From: Acinetobacter sp. BY419 | GTDB lineage: Bacteria > Pseudomonadota > Gammaproteobacteria > Pseudomonadales > Moraxellaceae | Direction of reading: 5' to 3' | NCBI RefSeq assembly: GCF_019038395.1 | Contig: NZ_JAGFXZ010000006.1 | Location: 1-64,000, forward strand | Length of the DNA stretch: 64,000 bases | Shown here: one piece after another, positions 17,528-25,796 of the stretch | How positions within the stretch are numbered: position 1 is the first letter of the stretch | Layout of the letters: every line of letters begins with the position of its first letter | Position numbers and translations under genes: made by a program | Notes under the pieces: generated by a model | Told to the model about the DNA's origin: nothing | What the model saw: only the letters and a program-made list of their open reading frames with translations | Database searches by the model: none

Positions 17528-18733
17528 TTAATCTCGTTGATAGCTGGACCAGTAATTTTCTACTACCTCTGGATTGACATCCCATAAGCTGGATGACTTC
17601 TCCTCGTCTTTTTCTTTGTCCGCTTTTTCTTGAATCTCTTTTTTGTCATTCATTTTGCTTGTCGAAGATGAACGCTTCGTCTTACTGATATATTTAATCA
17701 GCTCCTGTTTGCTCATTTCAGGATCCGCTTCAGGATTCTGAATCACCTCAGATTCTTTGTTTTTGGGCGACCTGGTATCTTTACTGGGTGTGTTGGTGGA
17801 TTTATTTTTTTCATTGGACGAGTCTGCTTGAGACGAGGTCGTTTGTTGAGCCGAACTGTTTGACGCTGTATTTTTTTGTTGCTGGTTTTTCTTGTATTTA
17901 TGCAGAGCAACAGAGCTGCGGGTTAAGTTCAATTGACCGAACTCAGGCGGTATTTCCGCACGGCAGCTTTCAAATACTGCCGGTGGGACGACCTGACTCA
18001 GCAATTCAAAAGTTGCCAGATTCAGCATTTGGCGCAAGGCAAAATTGGTGGCTTCCCGCTCGCCTTTCCCGATCTGAATATTTAATAATGTACGTCCGGC
18101 AAATCTGCCCGCCCCGATTCCGTAATCCTGCGCAGCAATTTGTTTTTGCAGCGAAACATTACCCACCACCCTACTGCTACGCGTGTCGGTAAGAGATAAA
18201 TCCAAACCGACCATAATCCGGGTTTGACCGTAATTCGGGCCGACCCCTGCAATCTGCATGTCAAAACCGCCCCCTGGAATAAAATCCAGGCTGTTAATAC
18301 TGCCCGTGACATAATAATCAGATGCCTGAATCTGTTTGGGGTCACGAATCCCCCATTTGGCTTCACTTTCGATAATACGGGGATCACGCCGGTTCATTAA
18401 ACTGACGCCCGCCTGAAACAGGGCAGACTGCACCATGTCTCCGGCACCCTGGGTCACCATTTTGCCGCTACCGCCATTGGTCACTACATCTTTACCGGTC
18501 TGATCTAGAATTGCACCCACAGAGAAACTGACATCACTACGTAATTGCCCTTTCAGGCAGGACAGGGCCATATCAAACGGGGTAAAAATATCGGTAATCG
18601 GTGGACCTTGTACCAGTTTGACAGGCTTTTTATTGGAAGCCGCCAAGCCCGTACAGCCTGTGAGCAAAGAGCTGAAAAGAACTGTAACACTCACCCCGCA
18701 TATCATTTTTCTGCTTAAGGGAGAATTCAGCAT
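17528..18733 (-). CDS. hfaB: CsgG/HfaB-family outer-membrane lipoprotein
   Basis: A 401-residue lipoprotein with lipobox LLTGC (Cys27). Residues ~45-260 match the CsgG/HfaB family, whose members form an oligomeric outer-membrane pore that exports curli or holdfast-anchor subunits. Visible family features are AGDMVQSALFQAG, YYVTGSINSLDF, VGLDLSLTDTRSSRVVGNVSLQK and the later NFALRQMLNLATFELL helix. HfaB proteins differ from E. coli CsgG in their neighbours, and here the flanking small secreted genes fit the Hfa layout. Residues ~265-401 form an extra, hydrophilic, Ser/Lys/Glu-rich tail that looks disordered. The ATG overlaps the end of the upstream gene by seven bases (ATGCTGA), which implies translational coupling. 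Confidence 0.7.
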   Translation of the reverse strand: MLNSPLSRKMICGVSVTVLFSSLLTGCTGLAASNKKPVKLVQGPPITDIFTPFDMALSCLKGQLRSDVSFSVGAILDQTGKDVVTNGGSGKMVTQGAGDMVQSALFQAGVSLMNRRDPRIIESEAKWGIRDPKQIQASDYYVTGSINSLDFIPGGGFDMQIAGVGPNYGQTRIMVGLDLSLTDTRSSRVVGNVSLQKQIAAQDYGIGAGRFAGRTLLNIQIGKGEREATNFALRQMLNLATFELLSQVVPPAVFESCRAEIPPEFGQLNLTRSSVALHKYKKNQQQKNTASNSSAQQTTSSQADSSNEKNKSTNTPSKDTRSPKNKESEVIQNPEADPEMSKQELIKYISKTKRSSSTSKMNDKKEIQEKADKEKDEEKSSSLWDVNPEVVENYWSSYQRD

Positions 18734-19107
18734 GATGACTCTCCCTTCTGATTACTTAAATTAGGACATTTCTGCTGATTTTGACTGGTATTTGAACTGA
18801 CCGGGGCTTCATTCAACAGTTCACTGGATATGTCTACAGTGTTGCCGGAACCATCGACATTAATGTTATTGGTTGGGGTATTGACCGTACCGATAGAGCT
18901 TGTAGAGGTACTGTAGATCGTGGTTTTGCCTAATCCGGAATAATAATCTGACTCCTTGAGCTCAATCAGGTTTGCTTGGGCCAGGTTTTCGGCGGAACGC
19001 GAGGGAGAGGCTTTCCAACGCTGACTCCACTCATCAGAGGTTGCATAGGCATTGTTTATAAAACATAAACAAAATAAACCCATATTGATCAATAGTATTC
19101 GCATCAT
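18727..19107 (-). CDS. small secreted protein, HfaA-like
   Basis: About 126 residues with a signal peptide (MRILLINMGLFCLCF ... NAYA). The mature part is Ser/Thr/Asn-rich and contains INVDGSGNTVDI, which is reminiscent of HfaA-type and curlin-like subunits. It also has two Cys residues near the C-terminus (KCPNL and GESSC). Similarity is weak and the name rests mainly on size, secretion and position directly before the CsgG/HfaB-like gene. The ATG at 19107 is chosen because AGAGGA lies seven bases upstream; the frame is open to 19140. It is the first gene of the cluster. Confidence 0.55.
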   Translation of the reverse strand: MMRILLINMGLFCLCFINNAYATSDEWSQRWKASPSRSAENLAQANLIELKESDYYSGLGKTTIYSTSTSSIGTVNTPTNNINVDGSGNTVDISSELLNEAPVSSNTSQNQQKCPNLSNQKGESSC

Positions 19108-19140
19108 ATTAATATCCTCTGACCCAAGATGCTTATTCAA

Positions 19141-19560
19141 TTTTTAATTTAGTAATATTTAATTTATCTGACAAAATATTAAATCACAGAAAAATAAAAA
19201 ATGTACCGCTTATCCCTACCGGTCTATTTTTTACTTATATTTACACAATATGTAATTGTTTTTAATTAATATTTTTTGATTTGTCTATAAATTGTGATTT
19301 GTAAGAAAACATTATAAAAATAATTTTTAAATAAAAAATTTATTTGAAAAACTTTATTTAAATAATATTTTTTTTATCTTAAAAATAATAAAGAAATCCT
19401 CTTATAAATTCCGAAATTAATATTTTAAAATTATTTAAAATGCCATAAATTTTGATTTTATTAGAACTTCTAAATAATTATGATCAAATTCAAATATTAT
19501 TTAAAATATGATTAACCGATCACACTCTAAATTATTTATAAAGAAAGCTGCAAATAAAGG
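19141..19560. other. very AT-rich non-coding region upstream of the Hfa-like cluster
   Basis: About 420 bases made almost wholly of A and T, with no credible coding frame. One GC-richer island (TACCGCTTATCCCTACCGGT, 19204-19223) carries ACCG / CGGT half-sites. Such regions often bind nucleoid silencers and mark conditionally expressed or acquired genes. This is inference from composition. Confidence 0.6.
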
Positions 19561-19977
19561 CACTTTTTAGAGGCAATATCTCAAATTGGCTATTGCAGGC
19601 TTTTGCTCTGCAGAGTTCTCTGCCGCTCCATCTTGTAGGATTCAGTTACTTAACCTTAGGCGAGATCCAGTCAATCCTGTCCATATAGGGAGAATATCAA
19701 GGAGGAACAGATTCGATGATCTGGTGGCTTTTTATGGCTTCAACTCACCCAGCAATCTACCCAAACAGATTAAGAAAAAATTATTTACAGCTGAAATACA
19801 ATGTTTTAGCTTTAATTCAACTAAAATCGGGCAAATGGAAAATCTCCCTGATAATAGAATTCAAAAAAGTCATACGAAGTAACTTGAATGGACTGAATAA
19901 CTGTTTATAGGGAGGACAATCTCAGATCACCTATGAGCTTAAGAAAAGCAAATATCAAATGTTGATGGAACAAATCT
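19561..19977. other. non-coding region, one weak small ORF
   Basis: Between the AT-rich stretch and the KDQ-repeat gene. A 64-codon frame (19716-19910, plus strand) has AAGGAGG nine bases before its ATG, but its Leu/Ile/Lys composition shows no recognisable motif. A second orphan Shine-Dalgarno-like GGGAGGA at 19910-19916 has no start at the right distance. The pieces look like remnants of decayed genes. Confidence 0.4.
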
Positions 19978-20454
19978 ATGCAATGTCCTAAATGTGGCTC
20001 AACAAACATCGAACAACGCAATCACGAACAGAATTTAAAGAAAATTGGTGGCATTCTCATGAGTTCAGCGGGTGCAACTGCGGGAACTGTGGGTGGCGCT
20101 GCTTCAGGTGCCTCCATTGGCGCTGCGATTGGTACGGTAGCCGGACCTTTAGGTGTAATTTTGGGTGGAACGGTGGGTACTTTCGTAGGTGCGATCAGTG
20201 TGGGCATTACCGGGGGTGTGGTCGGTAATTTTCTGGGGAAAAAAGCCGGGGTTTCCGTCGACCGTAATCTGTTTCAGGATTATCAGTGTCTGAAATGCAA
20301 ATTCAGATTTAGCCAAAAAGATCAAAAAGATCAAAAAGATCAAAAAGATCAAAAAGATCAAAAAGATCAAAAAGATCAAAAAGATCAAAAAGATCAAAAA
20401 GATCAAAAAGATCAAAAAGATCAAAAAGATCAAAAAGATCAAAAAGAAGCTTAA
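19978..20454 (+). CDS. zinc-ribbon / glycine-zipper protein with 14 KDQ repeats
   Basis: A 158-residue protein. It starts with MQCPKCGS (Cys3, Cys6) and has a partner pair CLKC around residues 102-105, together a split zinc-ribbon. Between them lies a long Gly/Ala-rich hydrophobic segment (residues ~28-85) of glycine-zipper type that could insert into a membrane. The C-terminus is 14 exact KDQ tripeptides (20317-20442) followed by KEA. Function is unknown. No strong ribosome binding site is seen (GGAA eight bases upstream). It is flanked by a terminator-like hairpin. The exact DNA repeats imply recent expansion. Confidence 0.7.
   Translation: MQCPKCGSTNIEQRNHEQNLKKIGGILMSSAGATAGTVGGAASGASIGAAIGTVAGPLGVILGGTVGTFVGAISVGITGGVVGNFLGKKAGVSVDRNLFQDYQCLKCKFRFSQKDQKDQKDQKDQKDQKDQKDQKDQKDQKDQKDQKDQKDQKDQKEA
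20317..20442 (+). repeat. 14 x 9-bp tandem repeat (AAAGATCAA)
   Basis: Fourteen perfect head-to-tail copies of a nine-base unit, each encoding Lys-Asp-Gln and each holding one GATC site. Because the unit is a multiple of three, copy-number change alters protein length without shifting the frame. Confidence 0.97.
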
Positions 20455-20462
20455 TAAAATTC

Positions 20463-20490
20463 AGGAAATGAAGTTCTTACTTCATTTCCT
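20463..20490. terminator. hairpin between convergent genes
   Basis: Perfect 12-base stem AGGAAATGAAGT / ACTTCATTTCCT with a TCTT loop. The minus-strand side is followed by GAATTTTATT, so it fits best as the terminator of the wrbA-like gene, but it lies between both stops. Confidence 0.7.
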
Positions 20491-20502
20491 GTGAGTGTTT
20501 GA

Positions 20503-21099
20503 TCAGGCTCGATTGAGTTTCAGCACGACTTCACCCAGACGTTTGCCCTGCTCTTCACACAGAATTTTTTCATCCTGACTTAAGCCCTGATCATGCCGTG
20601 GCCCGCTAACATGACTCGCACCATAAGGCGTACCGCCAGTTTTGGTATTCGATAATGCCGCTGTGGCATTGCTGAGCCCCATGATCATCATGCCATGATG
20701 AAACAACGGTGGCAGCATAGTCAGCAAGGTACTTTCCTGTCCGCCATGCATGGAACCTGATGCTGTAAACACGCAAGCCGGTTTGCCATGCAAAGCTCCA
20801 TTCAGCCACAGACTCGTGGTCTGGTCCCAAAAATATTTCATTTCAGAGGCCATGTTGCCAAAACGGGTGGGTGAACCCAGCGCCAGGCCAGCACACTGTG
20901 CCAGATCTTCCAGACTGCAGTAAATATCACCTTCTGCCGGAATACTGGGTTCCGCTACTTTTACCATGCTGAAAATATTCGGAACTGTCCTGATTTTTAC
21001 TGCCACCCCTGCCGATTCAATTCCATTGGCAATCAGATGTGCCATTTCTCTGGTTGAGCCATATTTGCTGTAATATAAAACAAGGACATAAGGTTGCAT
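20503..21099 (-). CDS. wrbA: NAD(P)H:quinone oxidoreductase, WrbA type
   Basis: FMN-binding flavodoxin-like enzyme that reduces quinones by two electrons. The 198-residue protein has the flavodoxin phosphate loop YYSKYGSTREMA (residues 9-20), the family SPTRFGNMASEMKYFWDQT stretch (about 76-94) and GSMHGGQEST (about 115-124). Length fits WrbA. It is a single gene whose promoter region (21100-21206) is shared with the divergent yihY. Confidence 0.9.
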   Translation of the reverse strand: MQPYVLVLYYSKYGSTREMAHLIANGIESAGVAVKIRTVPNIFSMVKVAEPSIPAEGDIYCSLEDLAQCAGLALGSPTRFGNMASEMKYFWDQTTSLWLNGALHGKPACVFTASGSMHGGQESTLLTMLPPLFHHGMMIMGLSNATAALSNTKTGGTPYGASHVSGPRHDQGLSQDEKILCEEQGKRLGEVVLKLNRA

Positions 21100-21206
21100 A
21101 ATGGTTCGTATTTATTACTTAAAAAAATAAAACTATACGATACTTTGCAACTTTTTTGGTTAAGCTGATGATGAAAATTCATGATGATTAAAAAAATTGA
21201 GATTGG

Positions 21207-22460
21207 ATGCAGATGATTGTTAAGTATTTAAAGAAATTACCTTTCTATGAAAAACACTGGTTTCAATTTGTTTTATTTGTACTTCGACGCTTTGAAGCAG
21301 ACCGCTGTCGCGAACAGGCAGGTTCCCTGACCTATACCACCCTATTTGCGGTGGTGCCGATGCTGACGGTTTTCCTGGTGATTATTTCTTCAATTAAAGC
21401 ATTGGAACCTGCACGGCAGCAATTGCAGCAGTTGATCTATAGTAACTTTTTGCCCAAAACCACCATTGCCTTTGAGAAGGCCCTGAATGCCTTTACCGAT
21501 AAATCCAGTAATTTAACCATCATTGGTATTCTGTTTTTGTTCGTGACGACAGTACTGATGCTCAGCAGCATTGAAACTGTTTTTAACCGCATTTGGCGCG
21601 TAACTGAAACGCGGGGCGGGATTATAGGCTTTATGCGTTACTGGACCATCATTTCGCTCGGACCGATTTTACTGGGCAGTGCATTTGTGATTTCTTCGGC
21701 CGTTGCCTCCCTGAGTATTCTGAGCAACAACTTTGCCGGTTATGAGCTAAATGGAGCCTTTGTCCTCTGGGCCATTTCCTTTTCATTAACTGTACTCGGA
21801 TTTTTCATTCTAAACTGGACCATTCCGAATCGCAGTGTGCCGATTAAATCTGCTTTTATTGCAGGCCTGTTTAGTGCCGTGGTGTTTGAACTGCTGAAAC
21901 ACCTGTTCGGGTATATCATGTCCAACTTCACCAGTTACGAAATCGTCTATGGTGCCTTTGCTGCTGTGCCGATTTTCCTGCTGTGGATTTATCTGTCATG
22001 GATTATCGTGTTATTGGGGGTAGAGATCAGTTATGCTCTGACCGCTTTTGAATCAGGTAAGGACAATAAGCGCCATCCAATCATTATGTTGCTGGATCTG
22101 TTAGAACTATTTTATAAAAAGCAGAAAACAGGAGAAAGCATCAGTGAAGCCGAAGCGCTTGACGTCTTGGGTCGGGATGAAATTGGCCGCTGGCCGAGCT
22201 ACGTCGCCATGTTCGAAAAGCAGAATCTGATCAAGCGCACCGATGATAATAAATATGTGCTGGTTCGTGATCTGGATCAGGTCAGCTTCTGGAATTTCTA
22301 TCTGCAATTGCCTTATCCACTACCCCACAAAGACCAGCTCACCAATGTGCAGACAAATGACATCTGGATGAAAAATTTCTCGCCTAAATTACAGGAAACC
22401 GATCAATATCTGGAAGAAAAGCTGAGTTTTCCATTATCCGAACTGTTCCAGCATAAATAA
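21207..22460 (+). CDS. yihY: YihY/BrkB-family inner-membrane protein (UPF0761)
   Basis: A 417-residue protein. The N-terminal ~275 residues carry about six membrane segments and the family landmarks QAGSLTYTTLFAVVPM and the later FAAVPIFLLWIYLSWIIVLLGVEI. A soluble C-terminal domain (about 285-417) looks like a winged helix followed by a family extension (DVLGRDEIGRWPSYVAMFEK). The family is widespread in gammaproteobacteria but its function is not established; the old name ribonuclease BN is wrong. Start: first of two close ATGs, with only a weak ribosome binding site. A terminator follows. Confidence 0.9.
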   Translation: MQMIVKYLKKLPFYEKHWFQFVLFVLRRFEADRCREQAGSLTYTTLFAVVPMLTVFLVIISSIKALEPARQQLQQLIYSNFLPKTTIAFEKALNAFTDKSSNLTIIGILFLFVTTVLMLSSIETVFNRIWRVTETRGGIIGFMRYWTIISLGPILLGSAFVISSAVASLSILSNNFAGYELNGAFVLWAISFSLTVLGFFILNWTIPNRSVPIKSAFIAGLFSAVVFELLKHLFGYIMSNFTSYEIVYGAFAAVPIFLLWIYLSWIIVLLGVEISYALTAFESGKDNKRHPIIMLLDLLELFYKKQKTGESISEAEALDVLGRDEIGRWPSYVAMFEKQNLIKRTDDNKYVLVRDLDQVSFWNFYLQLPYPLPHKDQLTNVQTNDIWMKNFSPKLQETDQYLEEKLSFPLSELFQHK

Positions 22461-22463
22461 AAG

Positions 22464-22490
22464 AAATCCTCTCACTTGAGAGGATTTTTT
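22464..22490 (+). terminator. rho-independent terminator after yihY
   Basis: Stem AAATCCTCTC / GAGAGGATTT with a short ACTT loop, followed by T residues. It overlaps the end of the decayed DMT gene on the other strand. Confidence 0.85.
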
Positions 22491-23378
22491 AACTGGTAGC
22501 TGTAGATTTCCAGCAGACTATCGCGCCTGCAGTCACCAAGCCAGTACCCATCCAGAAACTGAAGTCAGGCCTGATATTCAGAATCAACATGGACAGGACT
22601 GAAGAAAGAATCGGCATAAAATAGGTGGCTAAAATCAGCACCTTGATGTTGCCAAACTGCAGACTCTGATTCCAGTTACTATAGGCGATGCCAATCAGGC
22701 TCCCCACCACCGCAGTTCCCAGCCATAGCTTAACTGATGGCATGATAAACGGTTCATCCAGCCCCAGATGCAAAAGCCATAAGCTGATCACGGCAACTAC
22801 AAAGAAAATCGGTACACCATTTTGTCCCCGGCCATATGTTCTGGTCAGGACGCAATAGCAGGGCCACAATAAAGCACCGAGAAAAGCGAAACCATAGGCC
22901 CAAGGATTTTCAGCTAAAATCCGCAGCAATTTTGGTAGATTGGTGATATCTGGATTGACCCACCAGCATCAGCCCTACCACGGCAAGCAGAAAGCCTGGA
23001 ATCACCCAGAGGCGGGCCTGTAACTGCCGGGCAAAAATCGAAAAGACAATCATCAAGGGAGGCTATAGATAATTAATAATGGCAATCAGCATGACCTGTT
23101 CACAATGATCCGCCCCATGCTACAGCAACCAGAAACAGAATCTCATAAGCCACAAATAAAGCCCCACAACCGAACAGATAGCGCTTGGACATTTGCGTGA
23201 TTTTTGGAATACCGGTGAGTGCCAGAATCGCCAGACTGCTAAAACTATAAATTAAGGCAACCCCCTGCACGGAACTGGTGGATTCGGTAATCAGTTTCAC
23301 TACGGCCACCAGACTGGCCCAGATCAGTATTGATGACAAGCCAATCCAGGTGGCCAAATTTACAGACCAGGTTTTCAT
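22489..23378 (-). pseudogene. decayed DMT-family exporter, YddG-like
   Basis: Two open pieces (23100-23378 and 22489-22929, minus) are parts of one ten-helix EamA/DMT permease resembling the aromatic amino-acid exporter YddG. The N-terminal MKTWSVNLATWIGLSSILIW and the IPKITQMSKRYLFG stretch fit that family. Between the pieces the reading frame continues as EQVMLIAIINYL, a stop (minus-strand TAG at 23063-23065, where a Trp is expected), PPLMIVFSIFARQLQARLW. There is a frame change near 23102 and another near 22958-22963. Two frameshifts and one nonsense codon make a working protein very unlikely. Its start overlaps the end of the upstream exporter by ATGA. Confidence 0.85.
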
Positions 23379-24312
23379 GCTTGCTCTTGAATGCGTCTAT
23401 TGCTATTTGGTTTTTTCAGCCATCCCTGCAAGCTGACTAGAATCACGCCCAGCATGACCATACAGGTACCAATAATAAAATTGCTTTCGATATGTTCATC
23501 CAAAATCAGCACCCCGAATAGCATGCCAAATACAGGGGTCAAAAAGGAAAACACCCCAAGCCGTGATGCCAGATAATGTTTTAACATCCAGAACCAGATC
23601 AGATAACTGGCAAAGGAAATCACCACGGTATGAAAAATCAGACTGGAAATAAACAATGCCGTCCATTGAATGGCTGCTTGCCCAGTCAGAACAGCCAGAG
23701 GCAGTAACAGGATGCCGCCCATCAATAATTGATAAACAGTGTCTGGGTCGCAGGTGCTTCCGCCAACCGGCTCAGACGTACACTGACTGTAGTGGCTGCC
23801 CAGAATATGCCACCGAGTAAAGCCAGGAAATCTCCCCATAAAGCATCGCCTTGTAAAGCTGATGCTGTTTGGGGACGCAACAAAAAGCTGACCACAATGC
23901 CGCTAAAGGCCAGAAAAATCCCGCCCCACTGCATGGCAGACAAACGTTCTGCCGGCAATTTCCAGCTCAAGCCCAAAGCCACAAAAATGGGTGCGGTATA
24001 GAGTAAAACAATGGTATGCGAGGCTGAGGTATAACGCAGTGCTTCTCCAATCAGATAAAACTCGGTCGCAAACAGCACACCCACCAGTAGTCCTGCAGGC
24101 AAATAGCTTACATTCCAGAGTTGACAGCGTACACTTTGCGGAATCAAGGGATAAACCATCAGCGCAGACAAGGCTGAACGCAAAGCAATTTGCATCAAGG
24201 CTGAAATATCACTGGCAGCCCACTTCAGCACCACCTGTTGCAAACCCCACAACATACACAATACAAACATGGTGGCAGATGCTTTGGCATCTAGCGCCTG
24301 ACGCTGTTTCAC
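23375..24312 (-). pseudogene. frameshifted EamA-family transporter
   Basis: The N-terminal 190 residues (from ATG at 24312) and the C-terminal ~120 residues are in different frames and together give one full-length ten-helix EamA permease. The break is at a T run (plus-strand AAA, 23734-23736). Adding one T restores ...TQTLFYQLLMGGILLLPLAV... across the joint. A single-base deletion could be a recent mutation or a base-calling error, but the neighbouring gene in the same operon is also broken. The stop overlaps the start of the next gene (ATGA), so the two exporters once formed a coupled pair. Confidence 0.8.
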
Positions 24313-24419
24313 ACTTCCTCCTGTGACCGCTTAAAAATGCTGACCATAGTCTTCTCTGCCACAAAACAACATTTTTCCATTATCTTGCAAGGCATTTAAA
24401 AGGCTTAACGAAAGATAAA

Positions 24420-24443
24420 AAAGGACTGCATTTGCAGTCCTTT
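24420..24443 (-). terminator. rho-independent terminator after FAH-family gene
   Basis: Perfect ten-base stem AAAGGACTGC / GCAGTCCTTT with a loop of four. T residues follow on the minus strand. Confidence 0.85.
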
Positions 24444-24467
24444 AAATCGAACAATAAAACGTCCGGC

Positions 24468-25109
24468 TTATTTAACAAAGGTCGTCCAGACATAATCCTG
24501 AGACTGGCCTTTCAGGGTCATTTTCAACTGATCGCCTGCGTGCAATGCCGCCACACCTGCGGGTGTACCCGTCATCACTACGTCGCCTTCTTCCAAAGTA
24601 AAGACCTGACTGATATCTGCCAGCAAGGTGGCAATATCAAAAATCAATAAAGCGGTATCACCTTTCTGACGCAGTTCATCATTCACTTCCAAAGTGTAGT
24701 GCACATCTTTCCAGTCTGTGATCACATCGGCGACCGGAATCCAGTCTGACAACAGGCATGAGCCGTCAAAGGCTTTGGCACGTTCCCAGGGCTGGCCTTT
24801 TTTCTTGAGATCATCCTGTAATTCACGCAAGGTCAAGTCCAGACCTAAAGTCACGGCGCCCACAGCTTCAAGTGCTTTTACAGGGTTGTTTTCTTTACTT
24901 AAGGTCCGGTCAATACGCAAGCTGAGTTCACATTCATAATGGCAGTTACCCCATTGCGGATTCCATGCAATCCCTGCCTCAAGTGAACTTAAGGCACTCG
25001 GCGGTTTGATAAATAATACCGGACGATCAGGAATCGCATTTCCGAGTTCTTTGGCATGATCGGCATAACTGCGACCCACACAAACGATTTTGGATGGACG
25101 TGTGCTCAT
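24468..25109 (-). CDS. fumarylacetoacetate hydrolase family protein
   Basis: A 213-residue FAH-fold protein of the YcgM/FAHD1-like short type. Members act as acylpyruvate hydrolases or oxaloacetate decarboxylases with a divalent metal. Visible landmarks are CVGRSYADHAKELGN (residues ~10-24), the metal-binding HYECELSLRI stretch (acidic ligands) and DVVMTGTPAGVA near the C-terminus. The ATG at 25109 has GGGAAG eight bases upstream; the frame extends to a TTG at 25115. Substrate cannot be read from sequence. The YcxB-like gene lies 31 bases upstream on the same strand, so the two may be co-transcribed. Confidence 0.85.
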   Translation of the reverse strand: MSTRPSKIVCVGRSYADHAKELGNAIPDRPVLFIKPPSALSSLEAGIAWNPQWGNCHYECELSLRIDRTLSKENNPVKALEAVGAVTLGLDLTLRELQDDLKKKGQPWERAKAFDGSCLLSDWIPVADVITDWKDVHYTLEVNDELRQKGDTALLIFDIATLLADISQVFTLEEGDVVMTGTPAGVAALHAGDQLKMTLKGQSQDYVWTTFVK

Positions 25110-25140
25110 GATCAAAACTTCCCTTTGCTAGATATCTGAA

Positions 25141-25638
25141 TTATTTTTTAAATGTATTCTCGAATATGCTTTGTTCAGTACTGTCCTTAAAGGCACGTTT
25201 TGGCACAATGATGACGGTACGGTTTTTCAATTCCAGCATATAGGTCAGTTTTCCGACAGCAAAATTCTGCACTTCACTATACGGCACCAGCTTGCTACGC
25301 TCATTATTAAAAATTTCAGCATAGTCCTGATACAGATCAATGCCCTGTTCACTTTTACCAAACTGATATTTAACAAACTGGCGCTTAAACATCATCGGCA
25401 GGAACCAGTAACGCATAATGCCTTGCAGGAGCAGAAAGAATGCTCCCAAAGCCACGTAATAACGTCCGACCCCATCAAAGCCCATCGAGAAACCCCAGAT
25501 AATAATTCCAATACTGACCAGCGGTGTCAGAAAACGTGAAATCTGCTTTTTGCCAAAAGTCGCCAAGGCAAAACCATCCTGAGATTCCTCTAAAGTCAGA
25601 AAATAACGGGTCGATAAAGTCGGTGCTGACTCAGTCAT
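25141..25638 (-). CDS. YcxB-family membrane protein
   Basis: A 165-residue protein with two adjacent membrane segments (about residues 36-52 and 58-76) and a soluble C-terminal domain. The pattern EIFNNERSKLVPYSEVQNF ... IIVPKRAF matches the YcxB-like C-terminal domain, a PH-like fold found in many small membrane proteins of unknown function. It is placed directly upstream of the FAH-family gene and divergent from the 432-residue secreted protein. Confidence 0.75.
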   Translation of the reverse strand: MTESAPTLSTRYFLTLEESQDGFALATFGKKQISRFLTPLVSIGIIIWGFSMGFDGVGRYYVALGAFFLLLQGIMRYWFLPMMFKRQFVKYQFGKSEQGIDLYQDYAEIFNNERSKLVPYSEVQNFAVGKLTYMLELKNRTVIIVPKRAFKDSTEQSIFENTFKK

Positions 25639-25796
25639 AGCATCACATCAAAAATAAAATCTTGCCCAATACTATAGCAAAATATACAAAGCGCTTACGG
25701 CCTGTTGCATCAATTACATAACTTTGCTTTGGAAATACGTGCATTTGGTTTTAAATAAACAGCAATTAAAACAAAAAATATGCAACAGGATGCTGA

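Noticed and set aside
20149..20442. Long minus-strand frame reading as repeated IFL tripeptides
   Set aside because: It is the antisense of the KDQ repeat: a 9-bp tandem array keeps all frames in step and creates an artificial open frame. It has no ribosome binding site and overlaps a better gene.
20317..20442. The 9-bp tandem array as a CRISPR-like repeat
   Set aside because: There are no spacers, the unit is nine bases and lies in frame inside a coding sequence.
22489..24312. Broken DMT genes as programmed frameshifting
   Set aside because: There is no slippery heptamer with a downstream structure at the joints, and one gene has a nonsense codon as well.
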